DNA from: Takifugu bimaculatus | Lineage: Eukaryota > Chordata > Actinopteri > Tetraodontiformes > Tetraodontidae | NCBI GenBank assembly: GCA_004026145.2 | Contig: CP034975.1 | Coordinates: forward strand, 24,753,861-24,817,860 | Reading direction: 5' to 3' | Length of the DNA: 64,000 nt | Notes under the pieces: model-generated | Told to the model about the DNA's origin: nothing | The model's database searches: none | Seen by the model: the letters and a program-made list of their open reading frames with translations, nothing else | Made by a program: the position numbers and the translations under genes | Shown: positions 21,541 through 36,500 of the stretch, in pieces | How positions within the stretch are numbered: position 1 is the stretch's first letter | How the letters are laid out: every line of letters begins with the position of its first letter

Positions 21541-24500
21541 TCATCCAGCAATCCTCTTTATATGTATCTACAAGAGGAAAGTAAATAAACATCACAGGTT
21601 ACGTGACACACAACACATATGTGAGGTAAATGGTGTTGGTCATGTGACTAGACTGGGCATTATTAACCAATGACTGACTTACTTCACTGAGAATGGCCCA
21701 CACAGCAGAGTCCTTTAGAACTGAAAGTCGAAGTGCCAGAACAGGATTGAAGGAAGGATCCACGGCCCCCTCTGCCACACCCTTCTCAAAATGACCTGTA
21801 TTTGTGTACAATCCACAAATGGTTATGTGAAAGTACAGTATACCAGCAGCCTCAAGCTGACAGGAAAACATTTACAAACTGAAAAAAAAGATAATTCTTT
21901 GGAAGATATGTTAAACATGAATGAATAAATTAACTTTAAGTGTTTTTCTCTATACAGACACAAACAGGTGAGAGGACTCCACTTACCAATCCTGTAAAAA
22001 CGGTCATCTGTTCGCTTGTACTTCTCTTTGGTCTGTTGCAGAGGGTCCTGACATATCAAGACAGTTAAAGATGAACGGAATATAGAAGAGATTCAAGTGT
22101 GAATAATTACAATGACCGTGTGAGTCACATCTGAATTATCCGCATAACCTCTGGCAGAGCGAGCAAATCAATCACACTGCTGTTGATCATCAATATGCTT
22201 TGACCGATACTGCATGTGTGTATCCTCCCTACCGAGACAGGCAGTATTTCCACTGTGGTGTTTCCGATCTTGTCCCCTGGATGCTCCTGGTTTCCACTGC
22301 GAAACAGGAATCTGCCAATAGAAAAATCTGGCATGAATACAGCTCGCCTTAGATCAACAGTGACATGTGATGTGGCGGCGCTCTTACACAGCACAACTCT
22401 ACATAACGGAATACAGTTATTGCATTACTCTTTCAGACACACATGGCAAAATAATATAATATACAGGAGACAAGAGCGCAAACACCAGTACCTTACCTAG
22501 TGTTACAGAACTGACAGCCTTAACCCTCTCATGCACAGGGATTGTCATTATGTTCTTTTTAACTAGTTTAATAAACCGAGGTTTTGATGTGTATGCCTGT
22601 GCAGAGAAACACACTTCCTCCTCTTTATCTATCAACATCCTAATCAGGTTAAGAACCTTAATCACTGTGCACATTCCCCCAAAACCAAATGCTCAGACAC
22701 TACAAGCTGATAACGTGAACACAAGTGGGGCATTCAACAGTTCTGCCCACTCAGTTTGCAGTGGGTGGTTACACCTTCAGATACAGTTACCAAGCTTAAC
22801 CATTGGACGTGGACAGACCTGTCAATTATTGTGAGGTGAGCCATTTAATTTCCATCTAAGGACTTATTCAAAGGCTGCTGTGAGCATTAAGATGAGGCCA
22901 GTGAGAGAGTTTCCTCTAATAAACACATCAGTATCCCTAGTTGATTACAGGTTGATATTTTGAAAGATCCAATGATATGATCACATGATAATAACTTAGA
23001 CTGTACCCACACTGCACATGACTAAATATGAAAATGTCACATTTTTTCACTATCAAGTTTTATGCTTCAATGCCATTTCATGACTATGCTCAGCCTTAAA
23101 GTGCATTTCTTTCTACTATTCTGCTAATTTTGTTTCCCTGTTGAAGTTCAGAAAGAATTAATCTCAAATGATCACAAATTTTAAATCACATGACAATATG
23201 GTTAAACAGATAAAGGCTGAAAGAATAAGCATATGATGAGATAAAGCACAAAGCAATCCCTGCACTGCCATAAATGAATCTCTGTATGGCCAGAAATTAA
23301 AATTACCTGCAGGTTTGCACTGATCAAAGCTGTCAGTGTTGGTATCTCTCTTGCTGTCTCACAGCCTCCACTTAGACAGGAGGCAGCCATCCTGAGAATT
23401 CTTATTTTAAGCTCTCATTATCTCACCCTGATCCCCAGAGTCGCGTATGCACACACTCACGTACTTGAGCATGAATCATTAAGGGGCTGCAGTGGTTATT
23501 AGGAAAAGGGTTTGGCATGAGTCTTTATGCAAGTTTTTGTGCGTATGCGTTAAAAATATGCTGTTAATGTACACACCCATATGTATATACGTAAATATAT
23601 ATGTAGTTACCTGAATCCAAATAATGCACAAGAGAATTCAATTGACACACGAAGGCATACCTCTCAATGCTAACTGGTCTGTCAAATTTGAAGAGGACAT
23701 AGTCTCCTGCAGTAGGAGTGATTGCCCAGAAGAAGTCTTCTCCCTGGTATGTCTTCTCAAGTGTGTGACCTTGGTACACCTGAGTGACACATATCACACT
23801 CCATTATAACATCATACCGTTTGTTTTATAATTCATATTATTAACCTATTTGTACGTAGGCAGAGTATGAAAATATGCATTTTTCTAAGGCTATACCTTC
23901 ATAGAGGTGGAAACTTCAGCTGGGGGATTGATGTGCATCTTGTGGAGCAGTGGCTTCAGGAAGTCTTTGTCCTACAGTGTGCAGACAGAAAATGCCAATA
24001 ATTCTCTTAATGAAGCAGCCTCAACTCTTACTGCAAACAATTAACTGGGAGGCACAAGACTCACGGTCAGCTTTTGGATCTTTCCAGCAAGGGATGAATG
24101 AAGTCCCACGTGTTGAAACAAGGAAGGCCTGAATCTTATGCGGAGGCTGGACTTCTGACGCTCACAGTGTTTCTGCAGAAAGAATAAGGAAGCTTGCTGA
24201 GACGCTCTTCGAAGCTGCAAATGCTGTAGCGAGCAAGGTGCATACCGCATCCTTTTCAGGATTGCAGACTTTGACCCAGAGAATGTGGTCTAGCAGCCAG
24301 TCAATGGGCTTTTCTTTGTAGAACATGAATATGAACTCCACAATTAGGTTTAGGTCCGGAGCCTGAAACATTTTTCCTGCAAAAAAAGTGAATGAGTTAC
24401 TGGTGCTGAAGCAGAAGAATCATTAACCACATTTTAACAACAGGATAACAAACAAACCAAAAATAAGAAAAACACGGAAAAATTATTTGAAACAAATATT

Positions 24501-27500
24501 TCTTATCTTCATTCATAGATTATAATACTAAATAGTAGAATGAATAAAGACAGATTCAAAAGTAGTAAAAACCCCAATAAATCTGCTAATGTAAGCTATA
24601 AAAAAATCTAGCCATAAATGTTACGGGTGCTAGCAACTCAGATACAGATTCTGCTGACCTAAGACTGCCAGTTTATGGAGAGTATTGATCAAATGCTTTA
24701 CCAATAAAACCCAACTGGGAGAACTCCAGGATCATCCAGTCCTCAGAGGAGAGCTGCAGGGCAAAGTTCTTCATTGTGGCAAAGTAGTTGGGCTTGGCCA
24801 CGATGTCATCCTCCAGCTGTGAGGATGAGATGAGGAAGGACTAAAATGTTATAACTAGTGCACTTCCAGATATTATCAAACATGGAGAGGGAACGAACCA
24901 AGAGAGAGAGACATCTATGTTGCTACAGGGGCAACACTTCAAACCAAGCTAAGGCAACATTTCTGAGTTGCACAATTAAACTAAGGTAGCATGTTGGATA
25001 AATAATACCTCTTCCCTCCAGATGTGAACAGTGGAAATGACACCCCATGGATAAAACAGAGAAATCAAAAAGAACTTAACCCAATTGCAGATTACTGGTG
25101 AAAATGTCAAATTTAAAAAATCAAATTCAAAAAAAAATTCTAAAAGATTTTTTAAAAATGTCAAACATTTGTAGTTTCGTGTTAGCATGGTACATGGCTC
25201 CTTTGAGTACGTACCTGCACATAATAAACACCTTTGCTTACGGCATACATCATGAGGAAGGAATAGTCTAGATTCTGTTTGGTCCTCCATCTTCAAGAAA
25301 GCAGAAATAATCAGCACACATAATAAAACTTGTGAAACAGGAAAAGTCATACAAAGATACTGATTTATCAGATGGAACCGGCCTACAGCTACACAGATGC
25401 ATATCAGGTATTCCAGGTACCACCAGTGCTACAACAGCAGGCTCTCTCTGAATAATTTATGAGGCAGTGCTGTCACTGTAATTGTGTGATCTGAATGATC
25501 TGCCCTTGTTGCAGCCTGACTCATGGCTGCTCAAAGAGCAGAAGGAGTGTGCGGTGTTTCTCACAGCAAAGGTGTGTGTGTTGGCACTAACACACATTTA
25601 AGGGCAGGAATAGATTCATCCATTTGTGCTGTAGGAGCTTGGATCTCTGAATATAACAGCATGCGAGTCGAGCCGTATGTTGCTGCACTGTACGGTACTG
25701 TGTCATAATCTAATACGTTAGCACAGACCAATGAGCAGACCTCAAATGAAGAACAGATCTTCTCTGGCTATAAAAAGAACACGATAACTGGAGGGAGGGA
25801 GGACTATTGAGAGAAGGGAGCGAGGGTGCAGCTGCTGATGACCTTGATCTGCCTTTGAGAAATGCCTGTGGAATACCAAGTATTGAAACAGCATACCTAA
25901 AAGCTCTTGCTTGCTTCCTCCCTCCCACTGTTCCCCTGACTCATCCTCGTATCTTCCCTGCAGCTCTCAGTGTGGCTCTCATGCATTTTCATTCTATCGT
26001 GGCTATTTTCTCATAAATGCTCATGATAGTTTATATTGGACTGTACACTCATTAAAAGTCTAAATTCAAAGAAAACACTGATGTATCACAAACATCAGTC
26101 AAATTCTTACTTGACCCTTTCTTTGGAATCTCCAAATGTTTCCTTCAGAGTGGTGAAGTCAGGGTAATAGGCAGCCGGGGGAGAGATCACTTCCAATAAG
26201 CCAGAATTCAGCTCTGTAGAAAACCTGAACAAACAGGATGTTTGTGGCGTCAACATACAGGAGACACAGCCAACCTGGCGAATTCTCCATGAGCAAATGC
26301 ACTCACTCTTTCTCGAGGTCAGTAACCACACTATTAACATAATCAACATCGGTCTGCAAAGATCAAAACAGATGAACACATTACAGAGAATCTGGGTGGC
26401 TCTTTTTTACCCATCTTCCCATCTTCAATGACTCGTCCCATACAGGACATCTCACCTCTCCAACAAAGACAATGATGACACAGTCGAGCTTCTCCTCAGG
26501 TGACAGCTTGTCTATTAGCGAACGGAGCGTCTCTGACAGATAAGACTTCACCTTCCGTTTCACTGTGGGGATCCCCATCACCATGGTAACTGAGGAAATG
26601 ACAAAAGTATGGGTTAAAATCAGAAACCCTCAACCGATTTCAAATTCTTGCTTTTATTTAAATAAATGATACAATTTATTATTCAAATAATAATTATTCT
26701 GATGTAAAGTTGCTCAGATTATGAAGAAAACTTTTATTAGTTGCGAGATAATCAAATGATGCCAAAACAGGCAGTAATATGAAACAAAACATTGCAGCCA
26801 AATGAACAGATGGCTGTGGGAGAAATAACTAATGGAGGTGGTTTGAGAAAAGCATGTTGCTGTTGAAATAAATCTAAAGTATAGATACGAACTTCACTGC
26901 AATCCAAATGTATTCCTCAAAGCAGTTCCCCTGTACGAGACGCCTGCTACATGAACAGAACCTGCCAGCAAGTTTAGGTCACACTTGACCTCTACCCATT
27001 TGTGCTTCATACAATACATTTAAACAATAATGGATCCATATTCCTCATTCAGTTTTGCAAATCTGTCTTAAAACAGTTATTGCACAAAGCTTCAGCTCTT
27101 TTTCCTCCTCTGTTATTAGGTGCACTTTCCCCTGAATCCAGATCCCTTGGTCACGATCTATAAAAAGCAGTTTCACATAATGTGCTGCGTGTTTTACTCC
27201 TTCCCAGGAAAAATCAAAAAGCATGGTCACCCCCCACCCCCCCCACCTTTTAGTTATCCAGCTTCGGTAAACAGGATAACTAACTGGGCTGATGTGGGGC
27301 TTAAAGACCCCCACTGAACAGACAAAGCAGACTTGATGTGCAGGATGAGCGATCAGCACTCAAAGGCTACGATCCTCCAGAGTGATCTGTGCAGCGTGGA
27401 GAATCTGTCCCAGTTTTGCTTTGTGTTTCTCACGCAGAGTTCTGTGCTGTATGTTGACACCCACAGCCACTAGGAAAGTAGGTCGAGGATGAAAGAAGAG

Positions 27501-30500
27501 TGTGGGCGGAAGCAAAGGAGACACATGGTGACAGTAAGGGAGGATGGCAGACTGGAACTGAATGGCAATACATGCAAAGTAGTACAATGAGGAGATCGAG
27601 CCCAAAATTGCCCAGGCCACCCTCTCCTTCACATTTCTGTCTGCTCGGGTTCCACAGCTGGTAAACCATTCACCAAAAGAGCTGTTGCTTGTTGTTGCTT
27701 ATAATTAACAAAATATATATTTTATTTCCCCCCCCCCCCCCCCCCAAAGTAGTGAAAGCTTGTGTATTCACAATGGGGAAGTCAACATAAAAGCTGTACT
27801 AACAATAATCACAGAATCCTTTTATAGAAATTATTCTTGAATGATTAACTAATAATATAGTAATGGAAACAGTAAACCCTGCCCATGTCTTTGTCCTCAG
27901 CGTTGCATTTGTGATGTTCCTATTCAGTTAGAGCCCAGACAGAATCAGACAGGAGTAAACAAAAGCCTGAAGAGTCTTTGCCAGTACCAACAATGTGTGG
28001 GCCACTAGACTGGACGTTACCCTGGATGCAGGTGAACGGGACTAAGATTAGCTGTGGTACATGTGAAACTGCAGCTGGAATACTTGGCTGGTCAAGGACC
28101 AGAGGAGTTACCACGGGATACACTGAAGGGCTGTTAAACACTACCGATGCTGGATGGGAAATAACAGCTTCGAGTTTATCGACTGAAATAACAAAACAAG
28201 CACGCTGAAAATGTTTCTGCGATATCCTTGATCTAAATGTGCATGTGCAAAGGAATGTGTATTCATGGGCTTTGGAAGTGACTAATACAATCAAATTCAT
28301 TCCAAAATACCTGTGCTGTATTTGATATTTTCTGTCAGAGCATTTGGGCTCATTGAAATCCTTCCATTCTTCGAGCATTTATTTTCTTTGTCCTTCAGTG
28401 TTCCCTGTTAAGTGGGGGTGTTCTAATTCCCATGCTATAAATATCTGAAAGTCAAATATGCTCCACACAGTACAGGCAGGTCTGGAGACCTGAGAAAAAA
28501 GCTTTGACAAAAGCTAGATAAGAAAATGAGAAAACAAAGTTTGCTGTATCAGAGCTTTGCTTCTTTTAATATTGTACACTAAATATTTAGACACATAATG
28601 AATGATTACTGCAAATGAATTATGAGAACGATATAGATCTTAGTGAATGGAACCTAAACATCAGCTCCCACATACAAGGAGGGAAAAAGGAAGTTAACAA
28701 CTCCTGATGGACACGTCCCAGCTCCTTTAACTGATATTTCCTGAAGAGCCAAGAGCAAAGGTCTCAAGGGTAACTTTCAAACATGAAAAGAATTAGTCTA
28801 CTGTCCAACCAGCCCCCTCACTGGATATCTGTTATTGACCAGATGGTTCAACATTTATTGTTTACTGTCATTATAATCAGATTCTGGGTTATTTAATTAT
28901 CTTATTTAGCCATGACCAGTTGCAGCTACGGCCTTATGTGATGCATCTGAGAAAAGGATGTCTCGTTTTATAAGAAGTTGCTATCTTAAAGGTCCAATGG
29001 CATGAAATTTGTACTTGATAAAAGATTTTAATATCAGGTCCACTAGTCTGCCTATCATCCCCCCAGTGGCTTGAACTGGGGATCAACCTAAACCATGAGC
29101 TAGAGATTATTCTCTGCCTTTGGGAATAAGAAAGCTCAGAAGCATCCATCTGAAAACTTCCCCTTATGAGGGGAAATGTTACCTCCTCCTCTTATCTTTC
29201 CGCCCAAAGCTCGTTGGTCAGCCCATGAGAAAACCGGCTGAGATATGACCGCCCTGCCATGGGCACAAACTCTTCCCAGCCAAACCTCACCCCCCACCCC
29301 TCTGCCTCTCCTAGAAAGCTCATTGTGTGACTGGATTGCAGTGGCTGTAATTCTGCAGCAAGGCCAAATTTGGGGAAGAAACCTCAGATACGGTATTAGG
29401 GGACCACTAAGGCCTACGTGAAAGCCACCAAAAGAGCATGCCATGGGAACTTTAAAAACTAATCTCCTAAAGTAATATGATCACTTTATCTGCTTTGTGT
29501 CTGACTGACTTTGGTTCTAAACTCATTTTCAACACTGAACTACGATTTCTTAAATGGCAATAAACTAGACAGGTATATTTAAAACAGAAGAGGAAATGGT
29601 GACTAATAAACTTTGCCTGTGTTTGTGTGCAACCAAATGATTCTTCTCTATTCACTTTTGTTGTAGTAAATTGTCATGAAACCACCTGAGATGACTCAAT
29701 CCGTTGGATTACTAGAGAAACGTGGCACCTACTAGTTTTGATAATGAATAAGACTACCAAGAAATGTCAGACCTATGCTGTGTATTCCTTATTTCCAGTG
29801 GGAATTCCCATTATCCTTCAAGAAAAAAGACTAAGGACTCTTTGTTCTACCCTGCACACTGCTTCTACCCCAATAATTTTACTGGGGCCCTCGTTCTTCC
29901 TCTCTCTAATTGTTACAAGGAATGTGAAAACACAATTCATGCTGTTTAGCCCTTAAACTTGAAAAAGTCAGTCCGCCATCATACTCTTAAAGGCAGACAA
30001 GTAATCCTCTTAGAGACAACTAAACTGAGCCGAGCTCATATATTGGCCGACAGGTGAAAGAAATCGAAAGAAACAGACTTGCTAAAGGAAAGACTGAAGC
30101 TTCAATTGTTAGCTAGTTTAAGTGGAGGAATGCTGTCCCTTCATTTATTTTGTGCTGCTCGTTTGAATGTAATTATCTACAGTATTACATTAAGTCTCTT
30201 CAATGAAACTGAAAAAAGTAGTAATGAAAGTCATCTGAACCCGCAAAATGAAAGTGGATCAGAAACATCAGAGAAGCACCTAAGCCATAATCAATGTAAA
30301 CATACATCAAGGTAAACGACAGTGCAACTATTGTTTAGATTCTCTTCCAAAAGAACAGAGTGAATATGCATCCTCAGCCAAACTTGTGGAGACTTGATCC
30401 TCTCCCCTGTGTAACAAAGATCTCTGCAGCGCTTTGCGTGTTTGTGTTGAGTGCTCATGCATGATTTAGAGTGGAACTGAGAGGGGAACTTATTTTACAC

Positions 30501-33500
30501 TGAATGTGTTAAAAATGAGTCTCACCTCCTGTGCGGCCCAGCCCAACCTGCACAGCAGGATGCAAGCTGCCCTCATTTTTGAGGAGGTGAGGAAGGTGGT
30601 GGTAGATACTTGGGAGCTGCAGAGGTTTCCTATTTGCCAGCTCTTTCAGTAGTTTCTGAGTTTCATCTGGAAGCAAACAAGAAAACCTTTTTCAATTTCA
30701 TCATGTGATTGGAGGAGTTATAAGATACAGATTTTTAAAGCACAATCTGTTAACCCTAATGCATTGCTCATACTACACAACCAGCAGGAGTGACCAGCTG
30801 ACTTGGTCTCCAAACAACGTTTTGTATCAAAATCTTACACAAGGAAATGAAACAGGAAATGCCAAGCGTGGGCTTTTTAACTGCCAACATGAACGCAGCA
30901 CAGAAAGGAGGCCTTCAGGTCATTTGTGCACTACTAAAAAGAAAGAAAAGAAAAGAGTGAGCTGCTGCCAGTATTCTGGGTCATATTTAGCATGCTAGAT
31001 ATCTAGTTTGGGTCGGCGACTCATAGCTGTAATTCCATGATACCAGCAATGAGACTTTGAGGCGTTTACACTTAATGCCCCAGGCTCGCCGAGCGGACAA
31101 CTGCCTCGCCATGATCTGTGTGGAGAAGAGCAAAGTCCAATAGGTGGCTGGCCGACTGGGTTAAAACCTTAGCATGAACAGTTTTACTACTTTAGGCCAA
31201 GGCCCATATTGAATAGTGAGTGATTTCTAACACTATTGGTTTTATTCCACCTGTTGATCTAAGAAGCAGCCTGAGGAAAGCTTTGAATAAAAGCTCCATG
31301 CGCTTAAACCCGACCACAGGCTGCATCGTCACCAGCAAGTGCAAACCAGCTTGTTTTCATTTAAACTCAGCAAAAACCACTCAGAGAAGCAGAAGGGGCA
31401 AACTCGTGCCATTTTGACTAATATTATGCGTGACAACTTGTTGTCTGGCACAGCTGCCCTCTTCCCCTTTCAAGTCCTGCCACATGCAACGCCTCACAGT
31501 AACAGGTTTACTTTAACAATAGTCTCTAACTGTCTGTATGCTCATTTTCTGGAGGAAAAAATAATACTGGCAGAGGCAGAGGTGACTTATGACAGCACCC
31601 TATAGGAGACGGCACCTAGCACAAACAGCATTCCCCATAAGACCTGTCACAACATCCACCAGAGCCGTCATAAATAGTTAAGCATGCAAGCCAGCCCAAA
31701 CTCCGCACCTTCCCAGCCACACACGTATCTGGGAAAGATAGGAATTTTTCTGACAGACAATTAAGGCACGGTCCTCAGTGGTGCAGAAAGCACTAAAATT
31801 AGAAAACAGAAACACGTTTTTTTATTTTCAACGGGCCCATCCAGTGTTCTGTAAGACCACCCACAATCAAAATCCTGGCGCTGCTAATGCCCTTAAATTA
31901 TTGGAGTAACAAATTCAGCAAGAAAATAATTAAAATATGCACCAATTATGAGTTAAAAATCTGCATGTCACTGGCTGTTACTAATATTCTATTACCCTCA
32001 ATACTTGATAAAGGAGATCTCGTCACCTTTATCAAAATTATGATTATACACATGTATAAACTAAAATTCCCATAAAAAGTGGGAGTCACATTTCTGGACT
32101 ACCTATATCTAAAAAAGGTTGGAAATTGATGCAATGTGGGAATGACTGAGTGAGTAACTGTTGGCTTGTCTTGTGCTTTCAGCTCATTGGTCAAGTGTCA
32201 AACCAGTAGCTCCATGAGCTCACACGTGTAGAGCAACATATCCTATGGCCAGTAGGGACTAACAGTGATAATCATAACAAAGTACAGCAAAGGAAGCTTT
32301 CTCTGATAATGTTTAATGTGTTTATCAAACAGCTCTTATATCAGGATCATGGGCATCTAATTTAACACTGGAAAAGTTTGCTTGACAGGTTGAGTTAGTC
32401 TGTTTACACAATTCACCTGAGAAGTTTTGGACTGTGAGAGCGTCCTTGCTGCTGTTTGTCTCCGCGATTGCGCGTTTGAACTGCTCGAGGATGTTGTTGA
32501 GCTCCGACGAGCGCTGCAGCGTCCTGTGCTCTGCCACTCGAAGGCGTTCTTTCAAGGCATGGAACTCCCTCTGGTACGCTACCAGCTTCTCTGTGGGAAA
32601 TAATAAAGTGAACAACAGGTATATTAAATGACGGATGATATCGGATCAAGTTATAGCAGCTGAAGGACACTATTGCTGGATTACAAGTATAATATGCTAC
32701 CAGCTCAAGATGGTGGAGATAAGCCAAAATATATTAAACTGTATCACACTAGACTAAGAATAATGCATAAATTGCCTCTTAAATATTTGCATAAGTAAGT
32801 TCTATTATGCAACTGGTAGTGTTATATTCCGTAGCTGCTTGTCAAATTTCCATATAAGAAAGTGCCCAAAATAAATGAAACCACTTCTACTGAGACAGTC
32901 AAGCTTAACTTGGTTTAAGAGACAAACTTAGAGTGACAGTCTCCAGATTTTACTGCTCTCATCCAGGAAATGTTGGTTTTTTTTTTAAACTTTTCAGGCA
33001 ATTACATCCAAGTAAATCTCAAATATCTCTGCAAGTTATTCTAGTAATTAAAATCAGTAGCTCTTTAGTACATCTGAGCAGTTCCTGGCCTCTTTTTTCA
33101 CACTTGTGAAGTATACAAGACAACAAAGCTTGGTTCTATCCATCTTCCTTTCAGCACTCTCACACTGACCAAAATGTAGTTACTTCACTGTGCTCTGGTT
33201 CTTATTTCACACAAAGCAATATTGTTGTTCTTAAAAGGAAACAGACAATGCTGTCATGTGGCCCATAACACGTGAAAGAGACAGCTTTCAATCCAAACCA
33301 GACTTTAATCTTCAGGTTGTTTTTTGATTCTAGGAGTCCAGAGAGAAGGCCTGACACCACACCTGGGATCTGACTGTCAGGGAGACTAATGCCGCGTTTC
33401 CAATGACCATATCGGCTCTACTCTATGTGTCTTTCCACTGAAAAAAAATGTACCTGATGACTGGTGCTACTTTTTTGGCACCTGCTACTTTGGGTTTCTT

Positions 33501-36500
33501 AAAAAAAAAAAAAAAAAAAAAAAAGAGACCAATACTTTAAGATACTGAAAGGTGACCTAGACACAACGCTCTTATTGGCCAGAGGATTGAGAGTTTTGTA
33601 GCTTTTAGCATTTTTACAGCCCGTATTCTATTCATGATGAGCTCACTTTAAACAACCGAGTAAATGTAAATTTCTAGATATACAGTACTTGGTTTTTTAA
33701 AGTGAGCTCATCATGTATGGAATAAGGACCTTAAAAATGCTAAAAGTCGCAAACCCCTGGCCAATCAGAGCATTGCAGCGAGCTGGCTAGTTAGCCACCA
33801 GTGCTAAATAACTCTGACCCCCGCTTTTATTTGGTGATGCACAATTTGGTGAAACACAAATTCAGAATGCCAGCAATATTTGATACACTAAACAAATGCT
33901 AGTTTTGCTTAAAAAGATGCTTTGGTCTGTTGCAGTCAGGTTCCGTGCGTACTGAAATTGTGTGTATTTTTGGTGAAGTCTTGCTACAGTTTGGATTTTG
34001 CACATTGTAATGTGTCTGGAGTTTGACTCCAACTATATATATATTTTTTTTTTTAAAGCATCATGATTTCTGTCTTTTGTGTAAAGAATCTGATGGGAAA
34101 AGAGCCTACAGCACAAAACAAACATTTATCAGAGATGAACGAGTTGTGTTGACATGCTAACGGGATCTCTAAATCTTCAGCACATCTCGTCATGACCCCC
34201 GCCCATGTCAACCAAGTATCATGGTGTTCTGGAGAACACACAAGGGCGTACTGTGCCCAGTCGAAATGTATAAAGCCAATACTGTGTAGTGGAAAACCAC
34301 CAACTGCAGCACAGCAGAGGAAATGAAGTCAACCACAAGTTTGCTGGTAACGATCTATAGCAACCTCCACTCAAATCTTCCCTATCCTGTAAAAAAGCTT
34401 AACCTGGTGCAGTAGAAATACATGTTGCGAAATGTATTAAAAAATATGTATAAAATAAATATATAAAATATATTTTAAAAATAAATAATGAAATAAATTA
34501 GTTCAGTCCTTGTCTTTAGAAATTCAACATCAATACGTCCGTATTCAGAATACATCTGAAGAGCCTTTCATGTGATCAAATATTTCAGTATGTTTTAAAA
34601 ATGTATTAATCATTAATTGACTGACGAGCATAAAGTAAACGAATGCTTAAATAATAGTGACCTTTAGTGACTTATTACAGGAACACAAAGCATTATTGCA
34701 TTCTTAAGCAGTTCAGCCACAAAGGGGAATATTAAAATTCCCTTTCTTTCCCTATTCTTTGAAAAAAGGTTTCTTCTGGAAATCTGAAGTACATTTGTTC
34801 AATAGTTCACTGGCAAAACTAGACCTGTTCCAAACAGCGGATCAATCAGTCTTCAAATAGACATTTGTGTAAAACAACCACAAAAAAGGCAAGTCGCATA
34901 GCTGACTGGCAAAGTCCCAGCTTTGTTGCACAGATTGTCTTGTGAACCCAATAGTGCCAACGAATACAAGGAAAATAAAAGATTTTGCAAAATCCTTTAG
35001 TGAACTCACTAGACAGGAAGTGAATTACTCATGCATTAATTCAGAGAAAGCCACCAAGATTGTGTTCTGACCTTGGTCTGTCTTACAGGATGCTGACGCA
35101 CATTTCTAAGTGCTGATGAGGGATTTGTGCGGTTTATACTTGCCCAAGTAAGAGATGTGCATCACACAGCACACGGTCTAATTTATTCACAGTCTCAGTC
35201 AAACACAATAATATCAGATTAATCAGGAAGAACATCAATGGGAGCAGAATATGCTGTCCCTGATAGTTAGGAGGAACACAGAGGGGAAAAGTGTCGAGTG
35301 ACAAACCAGAAAAGGCTCGACAGACATGCAAGAGAACTCCTGGAGAGAAGGCTCCGTGTATAGAACATTACCATGAACTCAGCAGGATAGTAGTTGGTTT
35401 GCTCTGATTTAGCAAAAATAAAGTTTACGTGTGATTTACCGGTAATATCACTGGTCTGTGACGTACCGCTGAGTAACATTTTGAATACAACAGCTACAGC
35501 TCAGTGCAATAATTATTTCACGGTACCACCACTAAGCACTGAGTTTCTTGAGCAGAACCATGTTCTTTCCTGAGCAACACGTGCATCAGTGCCATTACCT
35601 GCTCCTGTATCTGGAGGCTAACCGCTTCCATACTGTTGCATTTTGTTGTCTCGGGCAGTTTTACAGCACAGCGGTTCTTTTTACAAAAAAGATCTTTGCC
35701 CGGATTTCTTCGCATTGATTTGTATGGTTTCATAATTCATCCTGCCAAGCATATTTATCAGGTACTTGGAAATCATCAACCAAGCAACTCAAAAACATGT
35801 TTTGGCACTGTGCAAAACCATACAGCCATGCTCACACACAAAAACCTAATGTCTACACAACCATCCTTGTGCACACAAGTGGTTTGCAAAACAGATTAAC
35901 AACAGACAGCATTTGAGCCCGACAATCAGGTGCTCCTATTTGCATGGCAGGAAACCATAATTTTGAAGTGAATATGTAATATAATAATATAATAACTGTT
36001 TATCAGATAAGAACATTTAACTGACAATGAAAAAATAAATGCTGCGGAAAGTTGACAAAGAGCCACCTCTAGCTCTTCGCCCTGAGCCTCACGTCACTAA
36101 ATACACACATATTTAAAAAGAAATCTGATAATGATCTGAAACAGGAAGAGCACTTCTGTTTCAATGATTACATTATTTCTGCCAGTTACTGGACGTTTAT
36201 GGTCTTGTAAACAGGCCCACTGTCTCCAACAATAAGAAATCATGTGCCATTTAGGAATTTTGCCCCACAAATAAAGAAGGCACATGCTTTGGCAAATGCA
36301 GTGTGGGAAACAGGAAGAGAGCAGAAGCACGAGGAGGAAAACCTCACTTGTTGATTCAGTGCAGAAGACGACTTATTGTTTTTACAGACATGTGTAACTA
36401 AAGCCTTGATTGTCCAATTCCAGCCTCAAGGCAATTTATGCCTATTGACTATTAAGACCCAAGGGAGGCCAATGTTGCAAGTCCAAAAATAATCATTTTT

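Noticed and set aside
27920..28378. 152-codon frame (-) in an mgat4a intron
   Set aside because: No domain, signal, sequons or splice context; codon use looks random.
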